Positions 17,052-24,401 of a stretch of DNA of 54,569 nucleotides are shown piece by piece (positions within the stretch are counted from its first letter, which is position 1; every line of letters starts with the position of its first letter). A model generated the notes under the pieces. That model was not told where the DNA came from, made no database searches, and saw only the letters and a program-made list of their open reading frames with translations. This DNA comes from a bacterium (GTDB lineage Bacteria > Patescibacteriota > Minisyncoccia > Portnoybacterales > JAKAHB01), in NCBI GenBank assembly GCA_021815315.1, contig JAKAHB010000001.1, forward strand, positions 1-54,569. The letters are read 5' to 3'. A program made the position numbers and the translations under genes.

Positions 17052-17195
17052 TTATCCCAAAAAGGTCTTTTAGCGACTTTGACCGCTAAAAGAGCGAGAA
17101 GATGGGGACTTCTTTAGTATAGCAGTTTTTTGGAGCGTTAAGTGTTTAAAGACGAGACCAAAACTGTTTATGAGCAGGGGATAATCGGTGGATAA
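17052..17195. other. Cluster of DnaA-box-like sites upstream of dnaA
   Basis: Three near-consensus boxes are seen: TTATCCCAA at 17052-17060, and on the other strand TTATCCCCT (17176-17184) and TTATCCACC (17187-17195, one mismatch). A further TTATCCTCC lies at 17307-17315. They surround the divergent dnaA and rpmH promoters, so they may serve autoregulation of dnaA or be part of the origin. Confidence 0.5.
17066..17121 (-). promoter_or_regulatory. dnaA promoter -10 and terminator-like leader hairpin
   Basis: On the minus strand a TATACT -10 box lies at 17116-17121; the -35 is poor. About 16 bases after the expected start of transcription comes a perfect 10-base stem, TCTTTTAGCG/CGCTAAAAGA (17093-17084 with 17075-17066), with an eight-base loop. 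It is followed two bases later by five T. This has the form of an intrinsic terminator inside the dnaA leader, roughly 80 bases before the ATG. Confidence 0.5.
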
Positions 17196-17270
17196 ATATA
17201 ATTTAAGCAATTATTTAAAAAAATACAAGCTTCCTGGTCTTTCCTTACCGGATGGGTTAAAAATGGCGGA

Positions 17271-17299
17271 TTGACTAGTCTAACATTTATTGCTAGAAT
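17271..17299 (+). promoter_or_regulatory. Promoter of the rpmH operon
   Basis: TTGACT (17271-17276) and TAGAAT (17294-17299) with an ideal 17-base spacer. The expected start of transcription is near 17306, leaving a leader of about 130 bases before rpmH. Confidence 0.75.
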
Positions 17300-17308
17300 A
17301 ACCACGTT

Positions 17309-17337
17309 ATCCTCCCAGGCTTTAGGCTAGGGAGGAT
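17309..17337 (+). promoter_or_regulatory. 5' hairpin of the rpmH leader
   Basis: ATCCTCCC (17309-17316) pairs with GGGAGGAT (17330-17337). After an A-A mismatch the stem continues with G-T, G-C and C-G pairs. The hairpin begins within a few bases of the predicted transcript start. It may stabilise the message or be a regulatory site. The rest of the leader, to 17434, shows only a weak ACCG/CGGT hairpin. Confidence 0.5.
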
Positions 17338-17434
17338 TCACTCTTTTCAGACGCGGCTACGGGCTCAAACCGGTATTTAGCGGTAAAAAATAAGGGTTAA
17401 AAAACCACTTGATTATTAAAAGTAAATTCAGTTT

Positions 17435-17569
17435 ATGTCTATTACCTATAAACCCAAAAAGAAAAAAAGAAAAACAACCCACGGCTTTTTGGTAAGGATG
17501 CAAAGCAAGAATGGCGCCAAGGTCATCCAGCGTCGTCGGGCTAAGGGCAGAAAAAAATTATCCGTATAG
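17435..17569 (+). CDS. rpmH: 50S ribosomal protein L34
   Basis: A 44-residue, very basic protein beginning [20 protein letters not shown] and ending AKGRKKLSV with a TAG stop. The T-H-G-F-L-x-R-M core and the R-R-R-A-K-G-R-K segment are the L34 signature. It belongs to the large ribosomal subunit. Its place divergent from dnaA and directly before rnpA is the most conserved gene order at bacterial origins. The start ATG at 17435 is the only sensible one. rnpA follows after two bases. Confidence 0.97.
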   Translation: MSITYKPKKKKRKTTHGFLVRMQSKNGAKVIQRRRAKGRKKLSV

Positions 17570-17571
17570 TT

Positions 17572-17907
17572 TTGGCTATTTCCAGTTTTAAAAAACAGGA
17601 AGACTTTTCCTTATTGTACAAGAAAGGAAAAAGATTCCAAACCAAGAATCTTAGTTTCTGCTTTGTTCCGTCCCAACAAAAACAAGCGCGCTTTGGCATC
17701 GTCGTTGGCAAAAAATTGTCAAAAAAGGCGGTGACGCGTAACTTGGTAAAAAGAAGAATCCGCGCCTTGATAAGAGAAAACCAGCAACAGCTTGAAAAGT
17801 GTCGGCAAGACGTTTTAATAACAGTCAACCCCACTGCCGCTACGGTCAAAATGGATGAGCTGAAAAAAGATTTTCTCTCTTTTTTATCCAGAAGCCACCA
17901 GTCATGA
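17572..17907 (+). CDS. rnpA: Ribonuclease P protein component
   Basis: 111 residues starting with TTG at 17572, two bases after the rpmH stop. The RNR motif, TRNLVKRRIRALIRE, and the preceding FGIVVGKKLSKKAV strand are diagnostic, and FSLLYKKGKRFQTKNL is the usual N-terminal region. It is the protein cofactor that helps RNase P RNA cut 5' leaders from pre-tRNA. The RNA itself (rnpB) was not found in this window. The C-terminus overlaps yidD by an ATGA, so translation of the two is probably coupled. Confidence 0.93.
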   Translation: MAISSFKKQEDFSLLYKKGKRFQTKNLSFCFVPSQQKQARFGIVVGKKLSKKAVTRNLVKRRIRALIRENQQQLEKCRQDVLITVNPTAATVKMDELKKDFLSFLSRSHQS

Positions 17908-18146
17908 AAAATCTCTTCATAAAACTGATCAAGATGTACCAGATGACTGTTTCCCCGGATAAGGGAATTTTTGTTAAAAGAAGAAACACCTGTCGTTTCT
18001 GGCCCACTTGTTCCGAGTATTTGATTGAAGCCTTGGAAAACTATCCTTGGCCTCAAGCAATGTGGCTGGGGCTAAAGAGAATTTCCAGGTGCCGCCCGGG
18101 TGGCGGTTGGGGCTACGACCCTGTTCCCCTGGCTGGTAAAAAATAA
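17904..18146 (+). CDS. yidD: Membrane protein insertion efficiency factor YidD
   Basis: 80 residues. The YidD signature is complete: KMYQMTVSP near the start, the Cys-containing CRFWPTCSEYLIEALENY, then RISRCRPGGGWGYDPVP at the end. It is a small membrane-associated protein that helps YidC and Sec insert membrane proteins. It sits between rnpA (4-base overlap) and yidC (12 bases downstream), the standard order. The spacing from the Cys pair to the R-C-x-P-G motif is normal, so the gene looks intact. Confidence 0.95.
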   Translation: MKNLFIKLIKMYQMTVSPDKGIFVKRRNTCRFWPTCSEYLIEALENYPWPQAMWLGLKRISRCRPGGGWGYDPVPLAGKK

Positions 18147-18158
18147 TTTTTCAAACAA

Positions 18159-18887
18159 ATGATCGGTAATATTTTTAATTTAATACTGGTTAAACCACTT
18201 CTTAATCTCTTGGTAGGCATTTACAACGTAATACCAGGCCATGATTTTGGCGTGGCCATTATCATCCTGACCATTCTAGTGCGCTTGATTTTATATCCTT
18301 TGGCGCAAAGCGGGATTAAATCGCAGAAAGCTTTAAGCGAAATTCAGCCGGAGATAAAAGCTCTGCAAAAAAAATATAAAGACAATAAAGAAAAACAATC
18401 CCAAGAGCTAATGAAGTTATATAAAGAAAAACACATAAATCCGGCTGGCGGCTGTTTGCCGTTGCTAATTCAGTTGCCGGTCCTGATCGCCCTGTTCCAG
18501 GTCTTGCGTAAGGGCGTAACTGGCGAGGGTGGGGCCCTACTATACGGTTTTGTTAGCCACCCCGCAGCAATTAACCCCCTGTTTATTGGCCTGATTAATC
18601 TGGGAACGGCCAGCATCGTCTTGGCCATTTTGGCCGGAATAACCCAATTCATTCAAGGCAAAATGCTAGCGCCTGCTTCCGCGAGCCAAGGTAGCGGAGA
18701 TAAGGGAGATTTTTCTTCCAGCCTGAATAAACAAATGGTCTATACTATGCCTATCTTTACTTTATTGATCGCACTTCGCTTTCCCGCCGGCTTGAGCCTT
18801 TACTGGGTGGTTAGCAATGTTTTCACTATTTTCCAGCAATATTTAATTATTAGCAAGAAACAAAAAGATGAAAGAGCGAGAAATTAA
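18159..18887 (+). CDS. yidC: Membrane protein insertase YidC/Oxa1
   Basis: 242 residues, the short form without the large periplasmic domain of E. coli YidC. The conserved core is seen: the membrane segment IIILTILVRLILYPLA with its groove Arg, the cytosolic helical hairpin (EIQPEIKALQKKYKDNKEKQ) and the NPAGGCLPLLIQLPVLIALF motif. The final membrane helices (GLSLYWVVSNVFTIFQQYLI) close the core. It inserts and folds membrane proteins alone or with SecYEG. No lipobox Cys is obvious at the N-terminus. The last 20 bases overlap khpB, so the pair is translationally coupled. Confidence 0.95.
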   Translation: MIGNIFNLILVKPLLNLLVGIYNVIPGHDFGVAIIILTILVRLILYPLAQSGIKSQKALSEIQPEIKALQKKYKDNKEKQSQELMKLYKEKHINPAGGCLPLLIQLPVLIALFQVLRKGVTGEGGALLYGFVSHPAAINPLFIGLINLGTASIVLAILAGITQFIQGKMLAPASASQGSGDKGDFSSSLNKQMVYTMPIFTLLIALRFPAGLSLYWVVSNVFTIFQQYLIISKKQKDERARN

Positions 18888-19326
18888 AGAATTGATAGAC
18901 AAGATTCTAGAGATAACCAAGTTTGACGGTCAAGCAGAGGTCACCAAAGAAGAAGATATTTATCGCGCCCAAATTACAACCGTTGAGGCCAACCGTTTAA
19001 TTGGAAAATATGGCCAGGTCTTGCTGGAGCTAGAGCACATTATCAGGCAAATTCTTTTTAAAAAAATTGGCGAACCATTTCGTTTTTTCTTGGATATCAA
19101 TGATTATCGCAAGGACAAAGAAGCCATAATTAAGGGTTTGGCCAGGGAGTACGCCCAACGGGCTAAAAATGAAGGGCGGGTTGTGGCCATGCAGCCAATG
19201 AACGCTTATGAGCGAAGACTAGTGCATATGATTTTGGCCGAAGACGATCAGGTGGAAACTTTCAGCGAGGGCGAGAACGAAGAGCGCAAAGTTTTGATTA
19301 AGCCTAAAAAGGAATTTAGTCTCTAA
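18868..19326 (+). CDS. khpB: KhpB/Jag-type RNA-binding protein (KH-R3H)
   Basis: 152 residues. A KH domain is marked by the GxxG-like loop LIGKYGQVLLELEHIIRQ, and an R3H domain by EYAQRAKNEGRVVAMQPM followed by NAYERRLVHMILA (R-x3-H). The N-terminal Jag_N domain of many Firmicutes homologues is missing, so this is the minimal form. The family (Jag, EloR, KhpB) binds RNA with KhpA and influences cell-wall elongation. Its position directly after yidC is conserved across bacteria. The stop codon overlaps the flippase start by one base. Confidence 0.9.
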   Translation: MKEREIKELIDKILEITKFDGQAEVTKEEDIYRAQITTVEANRLIGKYGQVLLELEHIIRQILFKKIGEPFRFFLDINDYRKDKEAIIKGLAREYAQRAKNEGRVVAMQPMNAYERRLVHMILAEDDQVETFSEGENEERKVLIKPKKEFSL

Positions 19327-20765
19327 TGAGCGTCAAAAAACAAATTGCCTTTAACTCTTTTATTTCTGTTTTCTCCAGGATTGTTTATACTCTGGTTTCT
19401 TTAGTAATCATCGGGGTGATGACACGGTATCTAGGCGAAAAGGGGTTTGGCGAATACTCAACTGTTTTGGCCGTCGTTTATGTCTTTACTGTGCTGGCCG
19501 ACTTGGGGCTTTATGCCATTACTATCAGGGACATTTCTCGCAGTGGTGCCGATGAAATAAAAATCGTCAGCAATAGTTTCACTCTAAGGGCCGTAGCCGG
19601 TCTTTTTTTGTTTACTGCTGGTTCGCTGATTATTTGGTTTCTCCCTTATTCCACGGAAGTGAAACGGGGAATAGCGATCGGGTCTTTGGCCTACTGGCTC
19701 TTTTCCAATATTAATGTTCTCTTGGGAGTGTTCCAAAAGAATTTAAAAATGATTTTGGTGGGTCTGGCCGAGCTGATTGGCCGGTTGGTGCAACTGGGGC
19801 TAATGTTACTGGCGGTGAAACTGAGACTTGGCTTCGTGACCTTTATTTGGGCGATGACAATCGGAGCCCTCGTGCATGCCTCTTTGGTTATAATCTTTTC
19901 CCGAAGAATTGTTCCTTTCCATTTGGAATTTGACTTTGTCTACTGGAAAAAATTGCTAAAAGAAAGTTTTCCCCTGGCCGCTTCCTCGGTTTTAGTGATG
20001 TTTTACTTTAAGTTTGATACCTTGATGCTGTCATTAATGAAACCCCAAGAAGACGTGGGCATTTACAGCGTAGCCTATAAAGTTCTGGAAAATTTAATTT
20101 TTTTACCAGCGATGTTTGTGGGCCTGATTATGCCTTTAATTTCTAAATCTTTTTTTGATAATTTAGCTTATTTTAAGAGAATTATTAACAGCACGCAGCG
20201 CATCTTTATTGTTGTGGCTACCCCGCTTTTTTTTGGCGGAGCGTTATTAGCCAAGAAGATAGTCATGCTTTTGGCTGGGCGCAATTTTTTACCAGCTACC
20301 GGGGTTTTGGTTATTTTGCTGGCGGCTTTAACGGCTATCTTTTTTGGAACTATTTATTCCAGTGTTCTAATCGCTATTAGCAAGCAAAAACTTTTAACAT
20401 TGACCTATGGCCTGGGGGCGGTGTTTAATTTTGGGCTAAACCTGTTTTTTATCCCCCGCTTTTCTTATACTGGGGCGGCGATTACCACCTTTCTGACCGA
20501 ATTACTGGTAACAATAGTTATGGCTTGGCTTCTTTATCGGGAAATTAAGTTTGTCCCCAGTTTTCGTCCGGTTTGGCCGGTCTTAGCGGCCAGCTTGCTT
20601 ATGTCATGGATTATTTATTGGTTGCGCGCTCTTAACCTGCTGGAGCTGGTGGCCTTGGGTGGATTGACTTATTTTTTAAGCCTCTACGCTTTCGGTGGCA
20701 TTAAAAAAGAAGATTTGAAACTTTTCTTTAAAGATGAAACAATTGCCATGCCCAACATTCCTTAA
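19326..20765 (+). CDS. Polysaccharide flippase (Wzx/MOP family)
   Basis: 479 residues, about 12-14 hydrophobic helices. The N-terminus (NSFISVFSRIVYTLVSLVII then GVMTRYLGEKGFGEYSTV) is the typical start of PF01943/PF13440 polysaccharide-biosynthesis flippases, including the R-Y-L-G motif and the LADLGLYAITIRDISR helix. It would move lipid-linked glycan repeat units across the membrane. It shares its first base with the khpB stop and is followed immediately by two O-antigen-ligase-like genes, giving a flippase-polymerase cassette. Glycosyltransferases for the repeat unit are not adjacent. A MurJ-like role in peptidoglycan is less likely given these neighbours. Confidence 0.88.
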   Translation: MSVKKQIAFNSFISVFSRIVYTLVSLVIIGVMTRYLGEKGFGEYSTVLAVVYVFTVLADLGLYAITIRDISRSGADEIKIVSNSFTLRAVAGLFLFTAGSLIIWFLPYSTEVKRGIAIGSLAYWLFSNINVLLGVFQKNLKMILVGLAELIGRLVQLGLMLLAVKLRLGFVTFIWAMTIGALVHASLVIIFSRRIVPFHLEFDFVYWKKLLKESFPLAASSVLVMFYFKFDTLMLSLMKPQEDVGIYSVAYKVLENLIFLPAMFVGLIMPLISKSFFDNLAYFKRIINSTQRIFIVVATPLFFGGALLAKKIVMLLAGRNFLPATGVLVILLAALTAIFFGTIYSSVLIAISKQKLLTLTYGLGAVFNFGLNLFFIPRFSYTGAAITTFLTELLVTIVMAWLLYREIKFVPSFRPVWPVLAASLLMSWIIYWLRALNLLELVALGGLTYFLSLYAFGGIKKEDLKLFFKDETIAMPNIP

Positions 20766-20766
20766 A

Positions 20767-22035
20767 ATGATGAACAAAAAATCGCTTTTTTGGCCGGTCT
20801 TGTTTTTTCTTGCTCCCTTCCTCCCCTATCTTAACCCGGCTTACGACCTTGACCTCTCGTCATTAAGAATTATCTTGGTCTTGGCGGAGCTGGTAATTTT
20901 CTTATTGATATTGCGGCAAAAAAAATACAGAAACTGGCAATTGAGCGCAACTTCTTTTCTTTTATTTGTTTTTTTATTTTGGTCTTTGGTTTCTTTGTCT
21001 TGGGCGCCCAACCTGTTTTGGGGTGCCAGAAAGCTGATTTTGTGGATTAACTTTTTTTTACTTGTTTTTTTGGCACCAGCCTGGTTCATCGGCGGCAGAC
21101 TGTTTGGCCTGAAGCTAAGCAAGGCGGTAGCCTGGTCCGGAGCCGTGGCGAGCTTGGTGGGCCTGGGGCAATTTGGAGCGCAGTGGATTTTGCCCCCGGA
21201 AAAAGTTTTTAGTTTCTTGGTTCAGAACATTTCCCCCATTTTTACTGGGGCCTCTCTTAGCGGTTTGGTAACAGATTTTCCCAGCTGGTTTTTTGAATTC
21301 AACGGGACGACGCTAATGAGGGCCGTTTCTGTTTTTCCCGACCCCCACATGTTGGGATTTTTTTTGGGGATGGCCACCTTTTTGTCTTGGGGAATCTTTA
21401 TGGTCACAAAAGAGAAGAAATACCTGGTGATTGAGGTTTTATTATTAGCGGGGCTAGTTTTGACCTTCTCTCGAGGCGCCTATCTCGGTCTGCTTGCGGC
21501 CCTGGTGGTTGTCGTGCCGGCTTCTTTTAGCCGCGTTGATTTCCGGTTCAAAAAAATGATGGTGGGAGTGGTTACGCTTGCTTTTTTGGTGCTGCTTTTT
21601 TTTGGCGGGCCGGTTATTAGCAGGCTTTCTTCGTCTTTTGACGCTGCCGAGGGTTCCAACCAAGGGCGGATAGCTATTTGGACAGAGGCTCTGGGTTTAT
21701 CCGGAGAAAAAATATTTATAGGGCATGGTCTGGGAAGCTACTCGGCCTTGGTCGCTCCCGCGACAGAGTATCGCTCTCCAATTAGTGCGCACAATCTTTA
21801 TTTGGAAATTTTGGTAGAATTGGGGTTGGTAGGGCTAACAACCTTCTTGTTACTAATGGTGGTCGTGTTTTGGCGCGGTTGGCGACGACAAAAAACCGAC
21901 CCGCTGTTTTTGGGAGTGATTGGAGCTTTGGTCTTTTTTTTGGCCCACTCTTTTTTTGAGGTGAGCGTTTATAACCCGATAATTTTGTTGGTCTTTTGTC
22001 TGTTGTTGATTCTGCCTGATTTTTCGGAGAGTTAG
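20767..22035 (+). CDS. O-antigen ligase/polymerase-like membrane protein (first of two)
   Basis: About 422 residues from the ATG at 20767, one base after the flippase stop. It has ten or more membrane helices. The Wzy_C/WaaL signature is present: a LTFSRGAYLGLLAAL segment and, after a large outside loop, GHGLGSYSALV and SAHNLYLEILVELGLVGLTT. In the PF04932 family the loop Arg and His residues act in glycan transfer from lipid carrier to acceptor. It could polymerise repeat units or join a glycan to a protein or lipid. A TTG start at 20734 would overlap the flippase and is not needed. Confidence 0.85.
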   Translation: MMNKKSLFWPVLFFLAPFLPYLNPAYDLDLSSLRIILVLAELVIFLLILRQKKYRNWQLSATSFLLFVFLFWSLVSLSWAPNLFWGARKLILWINFFLLVFLAPAWFIGGRLFGLKLSKAVAWSGAVASLVGLGQFGAQWILPPEKVFSFLVQNISPIFTGASLSGLVTDFPSWFFEFNGTTLMRAVSVFPDPHMLGFFLGMATFLSWGIFMVTKEKKYLVIEVLLLAGLVLTFSRGAYLGLLAALVVVVPASFSRVDFRFKKMMVGVVTLAFLVLLFFGGPVISRLSSSFDAAEGSNQGRIAIWTEALGLSGEKIFIGHGLGSYSALVAPATEYRSPISAHNLYLEILVELGLVGLTTFLLLMVVVFWRGWRRQKTDPLFLGVIGALVFFLAHSFFEVSVYNPIILLVFCLLLILPDFSES

Positions 22036-22058
22036 GATCAACAGAAAAAAATAACCTT

Positions 22059-23366
22059 ATGTTTTATCAACTAGTTGGTCCGGTCGAATATTTTTTAGCT
22101 AGTTTTGTTTTTGCGGCTTTTGGAGTCTTGTTTTGGCGTTATCCGCAAAAAGCTTTGGCGCTGACAATTTTTTTACTGCCTAGTTATTTGTTAAAAATCA
22201 GAGTGAGAGCTTTATCCTTTACTTTTTTGGATGTTTTTTTGTTGCTGATAATTATTATTTGGTTGCTGGGTAATTGGAAAACACTTGAAAGACAGTTCAT
22301 AAAACCCGCCATCGTTTTATTCGCGCTGGTGGCTTTTTTGGGGCTGGCGGCTGTTTGCCCGTCAGCTGACTGGATTCATTCTTTGGGCCTTTTTAAGTCG
22401 TTGATCTTCCTCCCCCTTTTGGCGGCTTCGATCTTCGCAACATTTTTGGAGAAGACCGGAGCTTGGAAAAATTTTTTTCTTCAGCCCATCTTCTGCTCTG
22501 CTTTAACAGTTAGCGTTATCGCCTTTGCCTATAAATTGAGAGGGGCTGTCACTTTTGACAACCGCCTGGCTGCTTTTTGGCAATCTCCAAATCAGCTAGC
22601 GATGTATTTGAGTTTGGGGTTTTTGGCTGGAGTATCGTTGCTGTTGAGCCAAAAACAACCAAGGCCCAAAAAAAGCTTAATTTTGATTGGGCTGGCCTGG
22701 TTGCTCGCTGTGATGTCGTTCGCCTCCTCCTGGGGGGCGACGCTGGCTATCTTTGGGTCGTTGGGTTGCCTGGCGGTTGGCAAGGTAATCTCCAGAAACA
22801 AACGGCTTTTGGGGATGGTTTTTTTAAGCGGTTATCTTACAGCTGGATATTTTCTGCTGTTTCGGGGAGAATTTTTGAGACCCCTATTTAGGGGTTCTTT
22901 TGATTCCCGACTGGTTATTTGGCAAGTAGCCAAAAGCCTGATTGGGCAACGGCCAGGGACGGGCTTTGGGCTAGGGGCCTTTCAGACCAATTACCTGGCC
23001 TCCCAGGGTCACTATCCCCCTTATCTTGAATGGGCGGTGCCGCACGCGCATAATCTTTGGCTTGATCTTTGGTTGAACTTTGGTTTTTTAGGGCTGGCCT
23101 TTTTTGGGCTTCTATTGGCTGGGCTCGGGTGGCGATTACTAAAAAAAATAAGACCGACAGAGAGCAGTCTTATTTTTGGACAACTATTTTTTTATTGGCT
23201 GCTTATTTATGGCTTGGTGGACGAGCCTTTGTGGCGTAACGATTTAGTGGTGATTTTTTGGTTGGTGTTGGCTTACAGCTTGATGCCGTACAATTGGCTA
23301 TCGTATTGGTTAACGAAAAAGAGATATTTATTATCATCGGAGACCAACAAAGAAGAAGCGTCATAA
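22059..23366 (+). CDS. O-antigen ligase/polymerase-like membrane protein (second of two)
   Basis: 435 residues with about eleven membrane helices and the same architecture as the preceding gene: SWGATLAIFGSLG, then GTGFGLGAFQTNYL and PHAHNLWLDLWLNFGFLGLA, matching the PF04932 pattern. The two proteins share the pattern but little obvious identity, so an old duplication or two distinct specificities is likely, for example one polymerase and one ligase. Its last 94 bases overlap the convergent beta-propeller gene on the other strand, and both reading frames remain sensible there. No terminator separates them. Confidence 0.82.
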   Translation: MFYQLVGPVEYFLASFVFAAFGVLFWRYPQKALALTIFLLPSYLLKIRVRALSFTFLDVFLLLIIIIWLLGNWKTLERQFIKPAIVLFALVAFLGLAAVCPSADWIHSLGLFKSLIFLPLLAASIFATFLEKTGAWKNFFLQPIFCSALTVSVIAFAYKLRGAVTFDNRLAAFWQSPNQLAMYLSLGFLAGVSLLLSQKQPRPKKSLILIGLAWLLAVMSFASSWGATLAIFGSLGCLAVGKVISRNKRLLGMVFLSGYLTAGYFLLFRGEFLRPLFRGSFDSRLVIWQVAKSLIGQRPGTGFGLGAFQTNYLASQGHYPPYLEWAVPHAHNLWLDLWLNFGFLGLAFFGLLLAGLGWRLLKKIRPTESSLIFGQLFFYWLLIYGLVDEPLWRNDLVVIFWLVLAYSLMPYNWLSYWLTKKRYLLSSETNKEEAS

Positions 23367-24391
23367 AATTGAGTATCGGTTGACTCAAAAAGTTTAATTT
23401 GTTGTCCGGTGGCAAAATTAATTTCGTAGAAATCGTCTTTAGTGGAAACAGTGCCCTTGTAGTAATCGTCAGGCCAGACGGCGCCTTGGTTGATGGTCTT
23501 GGGGACGGCGCAAAAAGCGCTGTTATTGTTAACGCTCCAGACGCACTTATCAACTAGAGTGGCCAGGGCCAGCTCTTTTTTATTAGCGCCTTTGTCATCA
23601 CTAATAAAAAGAGTTAGATTCTTGCCTTGGGCCTGGGTGGCGGAAAATAGAACCTTGTCTCCGCTAGGCGACCAAAGCGGCTTGAGCCCGAAGTAGTCGC
23701 TTAAAACCTTGGAAAAGTCGGTGGTGTCCGGATTCAAAGTATAAACCAACCCCTGCACGGTTCCGCTTGGAGGAGACGCTAGCGAGATCTTGTTCTTGGT
23801 CACCCAACTTGCCTGCCAATCGGGCAAACGAGTTGGAAAGATATTTTTCCATTTTGTCCCGTCGGGGTCGGCGACACTGATGTTATTATCGCTATCCTTA
23901 CCTAAAAATTCATAAACAATTTTTTTCCCTTCGGGATCCCAACTGACCCAGGCAGTGTTTTCGTTAAGCAAGGTTGACTGTTTAGCCTTATAATCATAGA
24001 AATACTTTTTCACTTTTGTTTTGGTAGCGGGGTCGCTAAAGAGGCCTATAACCTTGGAAGTATCTTTATTCCAGAGCGCTTTGATAAATCCGGTCAGAAC
24101 GTTATCGGAAATCGTCTTTTTATCTTTACCTTCAAAACTAACGGAAAAAACCCGGCCATCGGAGGCCCGATAATATTTTATTCTGTCACTGCCGGAGTCA
24201 ATCACAGGAGAAATAACCGGCTCCTGGCTCAAGTTAAAAACGCTTCCCGTGACAATCTCTGTCTTTGACGCGGCTGGCTGGTTGTTGGCCGGGGCGGAAC
24301 GAGGTTTGATAAAAAAGTTGTAGATTATTAAAGAAACAACGATAACGGTCAGCACAACAGCTGAAACAATGAATAACTTTTTGGGATTCAT
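23273..24391 (-). CDS. Membrane-anchored TolB-like beta-propeller protein
   Basis: 372 residues. The N-terminal helix at ~5-27 (KLFIVSAVVLTVIVVSLIIYN) has no cleavage site, so it is a signal anchor. The remainder is mostly beta with repeated W-S-P-S-G-D-K-V-L-F and W-D-P-E-G-K-K-I-V-Y style blades, like TolB/WD40-like PD40 repeats; about five to six blades can be counted. Propellers of this kind are extracytoplasmic scaffolds. It is the last gene of the secretion-like operon, ten bases after the pilin gene, and its 3' end overlaps the convergent polymerase gene. A structural or assembly role in the apparatus is an inference from position. Confidence 0.7.
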   Translation of the reverse strand: MNPKKLFIVSAVVLTVIVVSLIIYNFFIKPRSAPANNQPAASKTEIVTGSVFNLSQEPVISPVIDSGSDRIKYYRASDGRVFSVSFEGKDKKTISDNVLTGFIKALWNKDTSKVIGLFSDPATKTKVKKYFYDYKAKQSTLLNENTAWVSWDPEGKKIVYEFLGKDSDNNISVADPDGTKWKNIFPTRLPDWQASWVTKNKISLASPPSGTVQGLVYTLNPDTTDFSKVLSDYFGLKPLWSPSGDKVLFSATQAQGKNLTLFISDDKGANKKELALATLVDKCVWSVNNNSAFCAVPKTINQGAVWPDDYYKGTVSTKDDFYEINFATGQQIKLFESTDTQFYDASSLLVSDDNKYLFFVNQYDSQLYGIKL

Positions 24392-24401
24392 GGTTTTTTA
24401 A

